From: a candidate division WOR-3 bacterium
GTDB taxonomy: Bacteria; Hydrothermota; Tepidihabitantia; SM23-42; JAOAFX01
DNA: 64,000 nucleotides
Direction of reading: 5' to 3'
Assembly: GCA_039802005.1 (NCBI GenBank)
Contig: JBDRVV010000008.1
Coordinates: 1 to 64,000 of the forward strand
The notes under the pieces are model-generated. The model searched no databases, had not been told where the DNA came from, and was given only the letters and a program-made list of their open reading frames with translations. Of the stretch, positions 1-7,907 are shown piece after piece. Position 1 is the stretch's first letter. Each line of letters begins with the position of its first letter. The translations under genes and the position numbers were made by a program.

Positions 1-7
1 CAATGTC

Positions 8-28
8 ATGCCGAATCTATTTCGGCAT
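8..28. repeat. Short perfect inverted repeat
   Basis: ATGCCGAA at 8-15 is complementary to TTCGGCAT at 21-28 with a 5-base loop. No T-tract follows, so it reads as part of a dispersed hairpin element rather than a terminator. Confidence 0.5.
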
Positions 29-127
29 CTCATGCCATTTTCCGTATTCCAATTTTCATCGGGACAATGCTCGAAAAATCATAAAACTTTTTAAGACCCT
101 GAAATAAATTCAGTGTGACAGAGTATT

Positions 128-184
128 GTAGGGCAAACCTTTAGGTTTGCTTATTTTTGTTGCAAGGCTCAAGCCTTGCCCTAC
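128..184. repeat. Composite inverted repeat with two inner hairpins
   Basis: GTAGGG (128-133) pairs with CCCTAC (179-184). Inside lie two smaller perfect hairpins, GCAAACC/GGTTTGC (133-150) and GCAAGGC/GCCTTGC (162-179). The two halves look like diverged inverted copies of a 23-base element, a cruciform-prone arrangement typical of non-autonomous dispersed repeats. Confidence 0.6.
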
Positions 185-438
185 ATTTAACAAAACCACT
201 AACCAAACCCTATCTTATTTCCAATCCCAAACCCCACATCATACTGCCCCAAGCGATAGCGATAATTATGTTCGTGGGTGGATAGTTTTATGGTTGGAAT
301 TAATGCGTAAGCCTTTTATAAAATTCTTACGAATTAAATACACTCCCATGGTATCCCTTGATTTCCCTTTATATCCCCTAACTCGGACAAAACCGAAACC
401 AAATAAGATATCAATATAAAATCCTCTGTTTCGTTTGT

Positions 439-516
439 CGGTTGCGAAAAGCGCTTCGTCCGTCGTTGGTCGTGAAACGAAACCGACTTTCTAAGCCGTT
501 ACGCATTTCGCAACCG
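439..516. repeat. Inverted repeat with 15-base arms, copy shared at 19754
   Basis: The arm at 439-453 (CGGTTGCGAAAAGCG) is complementary to 502-516 at 14 of 15 positions. The reverse complement of the second arm is identical over 15 bases to 19754-19768, so the two sites appear to carry related dispersed elements. Confidence 0.6.
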
Positions 517-625
517 TTTTCCGAGTTTCAATTTACCCCACCCCTTTCCCTTTATATCCCCGGATAACGCATGCTTTAATTGCTGTATGCTTGAATATCA
601 TATCAGTCTTATCCAAAATTTTTGC

Positions 626-653
626 TTGACTTTTTCTATAAATTAAATAAAAT
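626..653 (+). promoter_or_regulatory. Promoter of the hydrogenase operon
   Basis: TTGACT (626-631), 16-base spacer, TAAAAT (648-653). The start point would fall near 660, just before the AGGAGA ribosome site (661-666) of the first hydrogenase gene. Confidence 0.7.
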
Positions 654-672
654 TGTCCTTAGGAGAAATATT

Positions 673-1092
673 ATGAATGAAAATTTTGAACCAAAAATCA
701 TTGGATTTATGTGTAAATGGTGTACATATGCGGCAGCGGATCTTGCAGGCGTTAGCAGACTCCAGTATCCACCTAATATAGTTCCAATAAGATTGATGTG
801 CTCGGGCGGGCTGGAACCTTCTTTTATATTAAAGGCATTACAAGAAGGTGCGGATGGTGTTTTCATTGGTGGTTGCCATTTTGGAGATTGCCATTATCAG
901 ACTGGTAATTACCAAACCAATAAGCGTATCGCCATTTTACAAAAACTTCTTGAAGAGATGGGTATAGATAAACGGAGAGTACGCTTGGAATGGATATCTG
1001 CGGCTGAGGGGACAAAATTTGCACGTACAATAAAAGAATTTGTTGAGGATATCAAAAAGTTAGGTCCCAATCCTCTAAAAAAGGAGGCGTAA
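673..1092 (+). CDS. mvhD: F420-non-reducing hydrogenase iron-sulfur subunit D (MvhD-like)
   Basis: A 139-residue [2Fe-2S] protein of the MvhD/FlpD family, which in methanogens passes electrons from the hydrogenase to heterodisulfide reductase HdrA. Cysteines at C14, C17, C43, C68 and C73 (MCKWC, MCSGG, GGCHFGDC) match the family pattern and length. A longer frame opens at 622, but that codon lies upstream of the promoter -10 box; ATG 673 follows AGGAGA and is chosen. The TAA stop overlaps the ATG of the next gene (TAATG), so the two are translationally coupled. No hdrA lies in the window, so the electron acceptor is unknown. Confidence 0.88.
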   Translation: MNENFEPKIIGFMCKWCTYAAADLAGVSRLQYPPNIVPIRLMCSGGLEPSFILKALQEGADGVFIGGCHFGDCHYQTGNYQTNKRIAILQKLLEEMGIDKRRVRLEWISAAEGTKFARTIKEFVEDIKKLGPNPLKKEA

Positions 1093-2057
1093 TGGCAAAA
1101 CCTAAAGTTGCCTTATACTGGTGTGCCTCTTGTGGCGGATGCGAAGAGGCGGTTGTTGATCTTGCTGAAGATATATTAAAAGTAGTTGATGCAGTTGATA
1201 TAATCCTCTGGCCTGTAGCAATGGATTTCAAATATAAAGATATTGAAGCAATGCCGGATAAATCCATTCTTGTTAGTTTTATCAATGGTTCGGTCCGAAA
1301 TTCAGAACAGGAGCACATCGTTAAACTTTTGAGACAGAAGTCTCAACTCGTCGTTGCCTTCGGTGCCTGTGCCCACCTCGGTGGTATCCCGGGATTGGCA
1401 AATGTCGCTAACAGAAAAGAGATTTTTGAAACTGCATACAAATTGACCCACACAACGGTCAATCCTAATAATGTCTATCCACAACCAGTTACAGAAATCC
1501 CGCAGGGGAAATTGACCCTCCCTGAATTCTATGATACAGTGAAATCCCTTGATCAAACAATAGATGTTGATTACTATCTTCCAGGTTGCGCGCCGCCGCC
1601 AGATTTAATAATGAAAGGGGTTTTAACCCTGTTGTCGGGGAACCTACCGCCCAAAGGAACAGTGATCGCCTCCGAAAAATCTTTGTGTGAAACCTGTCCG
1701 AGAAATAAAACAAAACCAGACAAGATGGTCATAAAAGAGATAAAAAGAATCCATGAAGTCATTGCTGACCCTGAAAAATGTTTTCTTGCTGAAGGGATAA
1801 TCTGTGTTGGACCGGCAACCCGCGGTGGCTGTGGTGAAAGATGTATCAATGCAAATATTCCCTGCCGGGGATGTTTTGGTCCAACAAAGGAAGTGATTGA
1901 CCAGGGTGCAAAATTCTTATCTGCCCTTGCCTCAATCATTGATGCGAATACCGAAGAAGAGGCTAAGAAGATAACAGAACAAATCATTGACCCCATAGGC
2001 CTTTTCTATATGTATTCTCTGCCCACTTCAATTTTGCGCAGAAAGCAGGGGGTGTAG
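1092..2057 (+). CDS. mvhG: [NiFe] hydrogenase small subunit (MvhG-like)
   Basis: This 321-residue protein is the electron-transfer subunit of a group 3 [NiFe] hydrogenase. The N-terminus carries the proximal-cluster motif CASCGGC (C11, C14, C17), followed by FGACAHLGG and PGCAPPPD, all typical of the small-subunit fold. A Cys-rich second half (CETCP, then GGCGERC and PCRGCFGP) supplies further cluster ligands. It has no Tat signal peptide, so the enzyme is cytoplasmic. It overlaps the upstream subunit gene by one base and lies one base before the large subunit, indicating one transcript. Confidence 0.9.
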   Translation: MAKPKVALYWCASCGGCEEAVVDLAEDILKVVDAVDIILWPVAMDFKYKDIEAMPDKSILVSFINGSVRNSEQEHIVKLLRQKSQLVVAFGACAHLGGIPGLANVANRKEIFETAYKLTHTTVNPNNVYPQPVTEIPQGKLTLPEFYDTVKSLDQTIDVDYYLPGCAPPPDLIMKGVLTLLSGNLPPKGTVIASEKSLCETCPRNKTKPDKMVIKEIKRIHEVIADPEKCFLAEGIICVGPATRGGCGERCINANIPCRGCFGPTKEVIDQGAKFLSALASIIDANTEEEAKKITEQIIDPIGLFYMYSLPTSILRRKQGV

Positions 2058-2058
2058 T

Positions 2059-3519
2059 ATGTATAAAGAAATTACAATTGACCCAATAACAAGATTAGAA
2101 GGACACGGTAAGATAGATATATTCCTTGATGATGCTGGGAATGTTGCCCATGCCTGTCTCCAGATTCCAGAATTACGCGGCTACGAAAGATTTGCGATTG
2201 GAAGACTTGCTGAAGAGATGCCGAGAATCACCGAGACAATTTGCGGGGTCTGTCCAACTGCCCATCATATGTGTTCAACCAAGGCACTCGATGATTTATA
2301 CGGAGTAGAACCACCACCTGCTGCAAGAAAGATTAGGGAATTTCAGTATAATACATTTATGTTTGAAGACCATAATCTCCATTTTTATTTCCTCGGTGGT
2401 CCGGATTTTATTGTTGGACCTGACGCGCCTGCAGGACAGCGTAATGTGCTTGGTGTTATTGCAAAGGTTGGATTGGAAATCGGCAAAAAGGTGATTGATA
2501 TAAGAAAACGGACAAGAAATATTATTCAAACACTTGGTGGCAGGGTTGTCCATCCGGTCAATGGACTTCCCGGCGGTGTCTCCAAGGGTATCACAAAAGA
2601 ACAGCAGGAAGAATGGAAGAAGATTGCCGAAGATGCAGTGGAGTTCGCCAAGTTCACACTAAAGGCATTTGATGATATTGTCTTAAAGAATAAAGCCTAT
2701 GTTGATCTGATCGTCGGCGATATCTACAAGCACAAGACTTACTATATGGGACTCGTTGATGACAATAACAGAGTAAATTTCTATGATGGTTGGATTCGTG
2801 TCGTTGACCCGGATGGAAAAGAATTTGCAAAATTCAAGGTAAGGGATTATCTCAACCACATTGCCGAAGGAGTTGAATCCTGGACTTATATTAAATTCCC
2901 TTATCTAAAGAATGTGGGCTGGAAAGGATTTGTTGATGGCAAGGACAGTGGGGTTTACAGGGTTGCACCTCTGGGCAGGCTCAATGCATCAGATGGAATG
3001 GCTACACCCATTGCCCAGGAACACTATGAAAAATTCTATGCAACTTTGGGTGGAAAACCGGTTCATAATACACTTGCAACGCACTGGGCAAGGGTCATTG
3101 AAGCGATGCAGGCTGCAGAAAAAATGGTAGAGTTGATAAATGACCCAGAGATAGTTGACCCAAAGATCAGGAATATGGATTTCAAGACTCCAAAGGTAGG
3201 AATCGGTGTGATTGAGGCACCAAGAGGAACGCTTTACCACCATTATGAAACCGACGAAAAAGGAAGATTGACCAAAGCAAACTTAATAGTTGCAACAGTC
3301 AATAACTCCGCGGCAATCAATATGTCCATTGAAAAGGCAGCAAGAAATTTGATTAAAAATGGTGTTGTAAATGATGGCTTATTGAATATGATTGAAATGG
3401 CATTCCGTGCCTATGACCCATGTTTTGCCTGTGCCACGCATAATCTACCGGGACAGGTGCCAATTGAGATAAATATCCATAATAAAGATGGTGAGGTTAT
3501 CAGAACGATAAAAAACTAA
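2059..3519 (+). CDS. mvhA: [NiFe] hydrogenase large subunit (MvhA-like)
   Basis: A 486-residue catalytic subunit that binds the NiFe(CN)2CO centre and oxidises or forms H2. The N-terminal DPITRLEGHGKI stretch, the ICGVCPTAHH motif near residue 60 and the C-terminal DPCFACATH motif (C455, C458, H461) give all four nickel-ligating cysteines. A 25-residue tail follows H461; such tails are removed by a maturation endopeptidase, and a candidate protease gene lies just downstream. The MvhD-MvhG-MvhA order is the methanogen-type group 3c set, here without Hdr genes. Confidence 0.92.
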   Translation: MYKEITIDPITRLEGHGKIDIFLDDAGNVAHACLQIPELRGYERFAIGRLAEEMPRITETICGVCPTAHHMCSTKALDDLYGVEPPPAARKIREFQYNTFMFEDHNLHFYFLGGPDFIVGPDAPAGQRNVLGVIAKVGLEIGKKVIDIRKRTRNIIQTLGGRVVHPVNGLPGGVSKGITKEQQEEWKKIAEDAVEFAKFTLKAFDDIVLKNKAYVDLIVGDIYKHKTYYMGLVDDNNRVNFYDGWIRVVDPDGKEFAKFKVRDYLNHIAEGVESWTYIKFPYLKNVGWKGFVDGKDSGVYRVAPLGRLNASDGMATPIAQEHYEKFYATLGGKPVHNTLATHWARVIEAMQAAEKMVELINDPEIVDPKIRNMDFKTPKVGIGVIEAPRGTLYHHYETDEKGRLTKANLIVATVNNSAAINMSIEKAARNLIKNGVVNDGLLNMIEMAFRAYDPCFACATHNLPGQVPIEINIHNKDGEVIRTIKN

Positions 3520-3545
3520 CCGATTGATATTTTTATAATCTCCCT

Positions 3546-3571
3546 AAGTCCCCCTTTTTCAAGGGGGACTT
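3546..3571 (+). terminator. Perfect 11-bp hairpin after the hydrogenase genes
   Basis: AAGTCCCCCTT (3546-3556) pairs perfectly with AAGGGGGACTT (3561-3571) around a 4-base loop and is followed by a T-rich run. It can act as an intrinsic terminator. The sequence also resembles the hairpin found inside the macroglobulin gene near 49350, so it may be a dispersed repeat in terminator position. Confidence 0.6.
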
Positions 3572-3616
3572 TGTTTTGGTTATTTTGTCGTGTTCTTTGA
3601 TTGTCTGGTAAATCTC

Positions 3617-3644
3617 TTGATTATATAAACTTTTGGAATATAAT
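3617..3644 (+). promoter_or_regulatory. Promoter of the hydrogenase maturation protease gene
   Basis: TTGATT (3617-3622), 16-base spacer, TATAAT (3639-3644). The ATG at 3652 starts 7 bases after the -10 box, so a leaderless mRNA is predicted. Confidence 0.7.
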
Positions 3645-3651
3645 TACCAAG

Positions 3652-4095
3652 ATGAAAAAATTGCTTTTAGGACTTGGTAATGAATATTGTGGCAATGATG
3701 CTTTGGGTATAATCATTGCTCAAAGATTAAAAGACATTTTTCCTGATTATGAACTAAAGACCGGTGCCTTCAGTGGCATTGATTTTCTTGAGGCAATAGA
3801 AGGTTTCGATGAAGTAATTGTAATTGATAGTTTTTTAAAACCTGATTTACCACCGGGCAGTTTAATAGAATTAAGACTTGAAGATTTTGCGGGGTTAAAA
3901 AGTTTTTCTTATTTACACAGCTTGAATTTTGCTAATGCTGTTGAACTCGGTAGACAATTAAATATTAAATTGCCCGAAAAAATAAAAATTTTTGGCATTG
4001 TTGTTGATAAAAAAGGAACGATTGGAGAAGAAATAAGTGTTGGATTAAAAAAAAATTTGGATAAAATAATGCATAGCCTTAAGTCAAAAATTTAA
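3652..4095 (+). CDS. Hydrogenase maturation protease (HyaD/HycI family)
   Basis: A 147-residue endopeptidase of the family that trims the C-terminal tail of the hydrogenase large subunit once nickel is inserted. It begins with the typical GLGNEYCGNDALG stretch, and conserved acidic residues follow in FSGIDFLEAIEGFDEVIVID. The same frame opens with TTG at 3601, but the promoter lies inside that extension, so ATG 3652 is the start. It has its own promoter after the hairpin at 3546, yet its position next to mvhA makes MvhA the obvious substrate. Confidence 0.85.
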   Translation: MKKLLLGLGNEYCGNDALGIIIAQRLKDIFPDYELKTGAFSGIDFLEAIEGFDEVIVIDSFLKPDLPPGSLIELRLEDFAGLKSFSYLHSLNFANAVELGRQLNIKLPEKIKIFGIVVDKKGTIGEEISVGLKKNLDKIMHSLKSKI

Positions 4096-4110
4096 CTTTT
4101 AACTTCCCTC

Positions 4111-4138
4111 TTGACATAATTGAAATTATGGATATAAT
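4111..4138 (+). promoter_or_regulatory. Promoter of nrdR-nrdD
   Basis: TTGACA (4111-4116), 16-base spacer, TATAAT (4133-4138). The spacer contains a perfect palindrome (4115-4130) and a NrdR-like box follows downstream, so the promoter is probably repressed by NrdR. Confidence 0.8.
4115..4130. promoter_or_regulatory. Palindrome in the promoter spacer, candidate operator
   Basis: CATAATT (4115-4121) and AATTATG (4124-4130) form a perfect 7-base inverted repeat between -35 and -10. Its left end lies 33 bases from the left end of the NrdR-like box. It does not match the NrdR consensus well, so its ligand is uncertain. Confidence 0.4.
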
Positions 4139-4147
4139 GGGTGCGTG

Positions 4148-4163
4148 GCTCTATATGTAGTGT
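4148..4163. promoter_or_regulatory. NrdR box
   Basis: The 16 bases GCTCTATATGTAGTGT match most positions of the known NrdR box (ACACTATATATAGTGT-like), with the right half best preserved. It lies about 4-20 bases past the expected transcription start of nrdR-nrdD, suited to autorepression by NrdR when dATP/ATP signals repletion. Confidence 0.65.
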
Positions 4164-4201
4164 TTTTTATTGGTAGGGATACCATATAAAAGAAGGAGAT
4201 T

Positions 4202-4675
4202 ATGAAGTGTCCGAGATGTGGTCACAATCGTGATAAAGTACTTGAAACAAGAGGTTCGCAGGCAGGTTCTGTAACAAGAAGGAGAAGGGAATGTCTAAAA
4301 TGCCATTTTCGTTTTACCACCTATGAAACAGTTGAAAGAATGCCGTTGGTTATTATAAAACGAGATGGCACAAGGGAACCTTATGATCGTTCAAAACTTT
4401 TGGGTGGTATTGCGCTTGCCTGTCGAAAAAGACCCATCTCAGCACAAAAGATTGAATCTATCGTTAACGAAATAGAAGATTCTCTTTCAGACCGTTATAA
4501 AATGGAGGTGAAATCTTCAGAGATTGGGCAGATGGTTTTAGACCGTTTATTAAAAATAGATGAGGTTGCTTATGTAAGATTTGCATCCGTTTACAAAAAA
4601 TTTAAAAATATAGACTATTTTGCTCAAGAATTACAAAAATTAAAAAAGGAGCGAAGATGGAAGAAAAAGCATTAA
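4202..4675 (+). CDS. nrdR: Transcriptional repressor NrdR
   Basis: A 157-residue zinc-ribbon and ATP-cone repressor of ribonucleotide reductase genes. The N-terminal ribbon uses C3, C6, C31 and C34 (MKCPRCG, ECLKCHFRF), and the ATP-cone spans about residues 46-136 beginning with VIIKRDGTREPYDRSKL. Length and motif order are those of canonical NrdR. A good ribosome site (AGAAGGAGA) precedes the ATG. It overlaps nrdD by 19 bases, so repressor and target enzyme are made together, and the box at 4148 suggests autoregulation. Confidence 0.95.
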   Translation: MKCPRCGHNRDKVLETRGSQAGSVTRRRRECLKCHFRFTTYETVERMPLVIIKRDGTREPYDRSKLLGGIALACRKRPISAQKIESIVNEIEDSLSDRYKMEVKSSEIGQMVLDRLLKIDEVAYVRFASVYKKFKNIDYFAQELQKLKKERRWKKKH

Positions 4676-7080
4676 GACTCAGCCTTGGTGAGGATATTCC
4701 TAAGGAAAAAATTTTTCAATATGTTATAAAAAGGGATGGAAAGGTTGTTCCGTTTGACAAATCAAAGATTGCCAATGCAATATTCAAGGCGGCAAGGGCA
4801 GTAGGTGGAGAAAATAGAAAGATTGCGGAGGCATTAGCGGATGAGGTGGTTTTATTCCTTTATACAATAAAGGGGGATAAACCACCGACAGTAGAAGAAA
4901 TTCAGGATGCAGTTGAAAAAGTTCTAATTGAAAATGGTAATGCCCGAACTGCAAAGGCATTTATTTTATATAGGAAACAAAGAGAAATATTAAGAAAGAA
5001 AAGATTATTAGAAAAAAAACCCGAAGAACGGGAAACTACAGATTATGCATTATTTGTGCGTACTTCGGATGATGATTTTATATCCTGGGACCGTTCCAAG
5101 ATAGTTGATGCTTTATTAAATGAAACAAATATTGACCGTGATACTGCGGAAAAGATTGCCCGGGAGACTGAAGAAACGATATTAAATTCAAATGTTGAGT
5201 TACTATCTTCAGCCCTTATAAGAGAAATTGTAAATATGAAACTCATTGAACACGGGCTTGAGCATGCCCGTTTGCGCCATATGCGTCTCGGTGTGCCACT
5301 ATATGATGCAGAAAAGATTATTCTTTATGCAAACCGTGAAAATGCCAATATTCCCCATAATCCGGAAGCAACGAATATGACCCTTGCCGAAACGATAAAA
5401 AAACAATATATGCTGTCTCAGATATTCAGCCGTGAGGTCGCCGATGCCCATATAAGGGGTGATATTCATCTTCATGATTTGGGGTTTGGGGACCGTCCTT
5501 ATTGCTCAGGACAATCCCTTGAATATGTAAAAAAATTCGGTTTGAATTTGCCGAATGCATTATCAATTGCAAAACCCGCGAAACACCCTGATACACTTCT
5601 TGCCCATATGGTGAAATTCTCGGCAGCACTCCAGGGACATTTTGCCGGTGCTATTGGCTGGGATGCAGTAAATATATTCTTCGCTCCTTTTTTAATTGGA
5701 ATGTCTGACAAAGAAATCCATCAGGTCGCCCAGATGATGGTCTTTGAATATTCCCAGCAATCGGTAGCCCGCGGCGGACAGGCAATATTCTCAGATTTAA
5801 ATATTTACTGGGAAATCCCAAAGCACTTTAGAGAGGTTGATGCCATTGGTCCTGGTGGTCAATATACCGGAAAGAAATATATTGATTATCAGACTGAAGC
5901 ACAAAAATTTGCCTGGGCATTATTTGATATATATCTTGATGGAGATGGAACCGGTAGACCATTCTTCTTCCCCAAGCCACTTGTCCATATTACCGAAGAT
6001 TTTTTCCGCACCCCTGGATGGCAGGATTTTCTAAATCACATTGCCGAAGTTTCTTCAAAACGTGGTAATACCTATTATGTCTTTGACCGTGGTGAAACCG
6101 CAAAGATTTCAGAATGTTGTAGATTATCATTTAAACTGGAACAAAGCGACATAGATGACGCCAAAACACCGTGGAAAATGCGTTATACAGCATTACAGAA
6201 TGTCACTCTAAATCTTCCCCGTGCAGCATATTTCGCAAAAGGTAATGATGAATTATTATTCAAAAAGATTGACCAGTTGCTTGATTACGCAGTTAAGGCA
6301 CATATTCAGAAAAAGTTATTTATTGAAAAATTGATAAATCTCAAGGACGAAGGACCGCTTGCCCTTTTAACAATGGAACAGGATGGCGAACCCTATCTTC
6401 GTCTGCACCGAGCAACTTTTCTCATTGGCCTTTTAGGATTAAACGAACTCGTTCAGTATCATACCGGTAAAGAAATGCATGAAGATATAGAGAGCTTAAA
6501 ATTTGGATTAAAAGTTATATCTTATATGTATCATAAAGTAAAGGAACTTTCTAAGCAATATAATATGCGGTTTGTTATGGAACAGACACCTGCTGAGTCT
6601 GCTGCCCACCGTATGGCGCGTCTTGACCTTGAGCATTTCCCCAATGAAGCACTATCTGTTGTCAAAGGCGACATTAAAACGAATTCCGTATATTATACAA
6701 ACTCAACTTATCTGAATATCGGTATGGCTATTGATCCGATTGAGCGCGTAAAGGTTGAAGGGAAATTCCATGATATGATTGAGGCTGGCGCATTGACCCA
6801 TGTCTGGTTGGGCGAGTCACAACCACCAAAAGAATCTATTGCAAATTTTGTAGTAAAGACATTTAACAATACGCGCAATGCCCAGATTGCATTCTCTCCA
6901 GAATTTACAACCTGCAATTCTTGTTTCCGAACATCGCGGGGGCTGGCGGAATCTTGTCCATTATGCGGGAGCAAAAAGATTGACCATATCACAAGGGTAA
7001 CCGGTTATTTCAGTAAAGTATCGGGTTGGAATAAAGGTAAGAAAGCTGAGTTAAAAGACCGATTTAGATCTAAGTTTTAG
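4657..7080 (+). CDS. nrdD: Anaerobic ribonucleoside-triphosphate reductase (class III)
   Basis: An 807-residue glycyl-radical enzyme that reduces NTPs to dNTPs under anoxia. Two ATP-cone regulatory domains come first (about 20-110 and 125-215), then the large catalytic barrel. The C-terminus has the zinc site C753/C756/C767/C770 and the glycyl-radical motif RVTGYFSKVSGWN with the radical glycine near G783. A duplicated ATP-cone implies elaborate nucleotide control. The activase NrdG is not in the window. The start ATG overlaps nrdR and follows AAAAAGGAG. Confidence 0.93.
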   Translation: MEEKALRLSLGEDIPKEKIFQYVIKRDGKVVPFDKSKIANAIFKAARAVGGENRKIAEALADEVVLFLYTIKGDKPPTVEEIQDAVEKVLIENGNARTAKAFILYRKQREILRKKRLLEKKPEERETTDYALFVRTSDDDFISWDRSKIVDALLNETNIDRDTAEKIARETEETILNSNVELLSSALIREIVNMKLIEHGLEHARLRHMRLGVPLYDAEKIILYANRENANIPHNPEATNMTLAETIKKQYMLSQIFSREVADAHIRGDIHLHDLGFGDRPYCSGQSLEYVKKFGLNLPNALSIAKPAKHPDTLLAHMVKFSAALQGHFAGAIGWDAVNIFFAPFLIGMSDKEIHQVAQMMVFEYSQQSVARGGQAIFSDLNIYWEIPKHFREVDAIGPGGQYTGKKYIDYQTEAQKFAWALFDIYLDGDGTGRPFFFPKPLVHITEDFFRTPGWQDFLNHIAEVSSKRGNTYYVFDRGETAKISECCRLSFKLEQSDIDDAKTPWKMRYTALQNVTLNLPRAAYFAKGNDELLFKKIDQLLDYAVKAHIQKKLFIEKLINLKDEGPLALLTMEQDGEPYLRLHRATFLIGLLGLNELVQYHTGKEMHEDIESLKFGLKVISYMYHKVKELSKQYNMRFVMEQTPAESAAHRMARLDLEHFPNEALSVVKGDIKTNSVYYTNSTYLNIGMAIDPIERVKVEGKFHDMIEAGALTHVWLGESQPPKESIANFVVKTFNNTRNAQIAFSPEFTTCNSCFRTSRGLAESCPLCGSKKIDHITRVTGYFSKVSGWNKGKKAELKDRFRSKF

Positions 7081-7573
7081 GATTCTTACTGCGGTTCCAG
7101 AAAAGTTCGTTTATAATCAATAAAATAGCACTTACTACGACAAATGCATCTGCAAGATTATAGGTAAACCATCTCAGGTTACCTATGCCCATATCAATGA
7201 AATCTATTACATATTTCAATCTGATGCGGTCGGCAATATTACCAATGGCACCACCTACAATTAATCCAAAAAGGACAACTCGGAATTTTGAATTCTGTGA
7301 AAGTCCCAAGATTGTGAATATTATAATACCAATCATATGGAATAAATAATATAAGTACGGAGGACCAAAAGAGATGCTGAAAACACCATAGGGATTATAC
7401 GCGAGATTGAATCTAAGGATTGAGCCGATTACTTCATACGGTGGATCAAATGGTGTTAAATAATTTACGACTAATATTTTTGAAATCTGGTCTAAAAATA
7501 ATGCAAGAACGACCGGGATTAAAAAATATTTAATATTTTTACTTCGCGGTGCATTTGATACAGAATCTTGCAT
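7070..7573 (-). CDS. lspA: Lipoprotein signal peptidase
   Basis: A 167-residue, four-helix inner-membrane aspartic protease that cleaves prolipoproteins after lipidation. The LDQISK motif lies at the first helix, and the catalytic aspartates are in GNIADRIRLKYVIDFID and YNLADAFV. Several predicted lipoproteins in this window (for example at 14290 and 59722) are plausible substrates. The gene overlaps the DksA/TraR gene by 35 bases and converges with nrdD, overlapping its end by 11 bases. Confidence 0.93.
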   Translation of the reverse strand: MQDSVSNAPRSKNIKYFLIPVVLALFLDQISKILVVNYLTPFDPPYEVIGSILRFNLAYNPYGVFSISFGPPYLYYLFHMIGIIIFTILGLSQNSKFRVVLFGLIVGGAIGNIADRIRLKYVIDFIDMGIGNLRWFTYNLADAFVVVSAILLIINELFWNRSKNPKT

Positions 7574-7907
7574 AGGGGACTATCTTTAAACGTCTTTTCT
7601 CAATCAATTTTCCGCATTTTTCACAAATACCATAACGGCCCTGGACAATCTTTCTCAATGCATGGTCAATATTAAATAATGTCTCTCTTTGACGGGTAAT
7701 ATTTAAAGAAGATAACTCCCTCTTTTCTGTTTCTGTTCCCTGATCAGCCATATGGTTTGCATACGCTGAAAGGTCACCCGATGCCTCAGTCTGGGTAGTA
7801 GAAATCTGTCCAGTTCCATAATCTATCCCCTTCAATATTTTTTCTCGCTCCTTGAGTAATATCTTTTCAAATTCTTTTAATTCTGACTTTTTGAATTTTT
7901 TAACCAT
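7539..7907 (-). CDS. DksA/TraR family zinc-finger regulator
   Basis: A 122-residue protein with an N-terminal coiled-coil region and a C-terminal C4 zinc finger (C95, C98, C116, C119). DksA-family proteins bind RNA polymerase through the secondary channel and modulate promoters with ppGpp. The conserved acidic tip is not the classical DxxDxA, so it may be a general TraR/YocK-like member rather than true DksA. It overlaps both neighbours in a three-gene operon. Confidence 0.85.
   Translation of the reverse strand: MVKKFKKSELKEFEKILLKEREKILKGIDYGTGQISTTQTEASGDLSAYANHMADQGTETEKRELSSLNITRQRETLFNIDHALRKIVQGRYGICEKCGKLIEKRRLKIVPYARFCIKCTAK

Larger units (their letters stand above)
1..672. other. 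Repeat-rich intergenic region without a credible gene
   Basis: This stretch holds several small inverted repeats (listed separately) and stop-rich AT sequence between them. One open frame at 147-419 exists, but its translation is low-complexity, has no family resemblance and overlaps the repeats, so I do not call it a gene. The right end contains the promoter of the hydrogenase operon. Confidence 0.7.

Noticed and set aside
147-419. Open frame of 90 codons in the left intergenic region
   Set aside because: It overlaps dispersed repeats, has low-complexity composition, no ribosome site and no family resemblance.
622-672. N-terminal extension of the MvhD gene
   Set aside because: The codons overlap the promoter (626-653); ATG 673 has a proper ribosome site and matches family length.
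1574-1996. Minus-strand frame of 140 codons
   Set aside because: Antisense shadow of the hydrogenase small-subunit gene.
3601-3651. TTG start for the hydrogenase protease
   Set aside because: The promoter -35 and -10 boxes lie inside this extension, and the family begins at MKKLLLGLGN.
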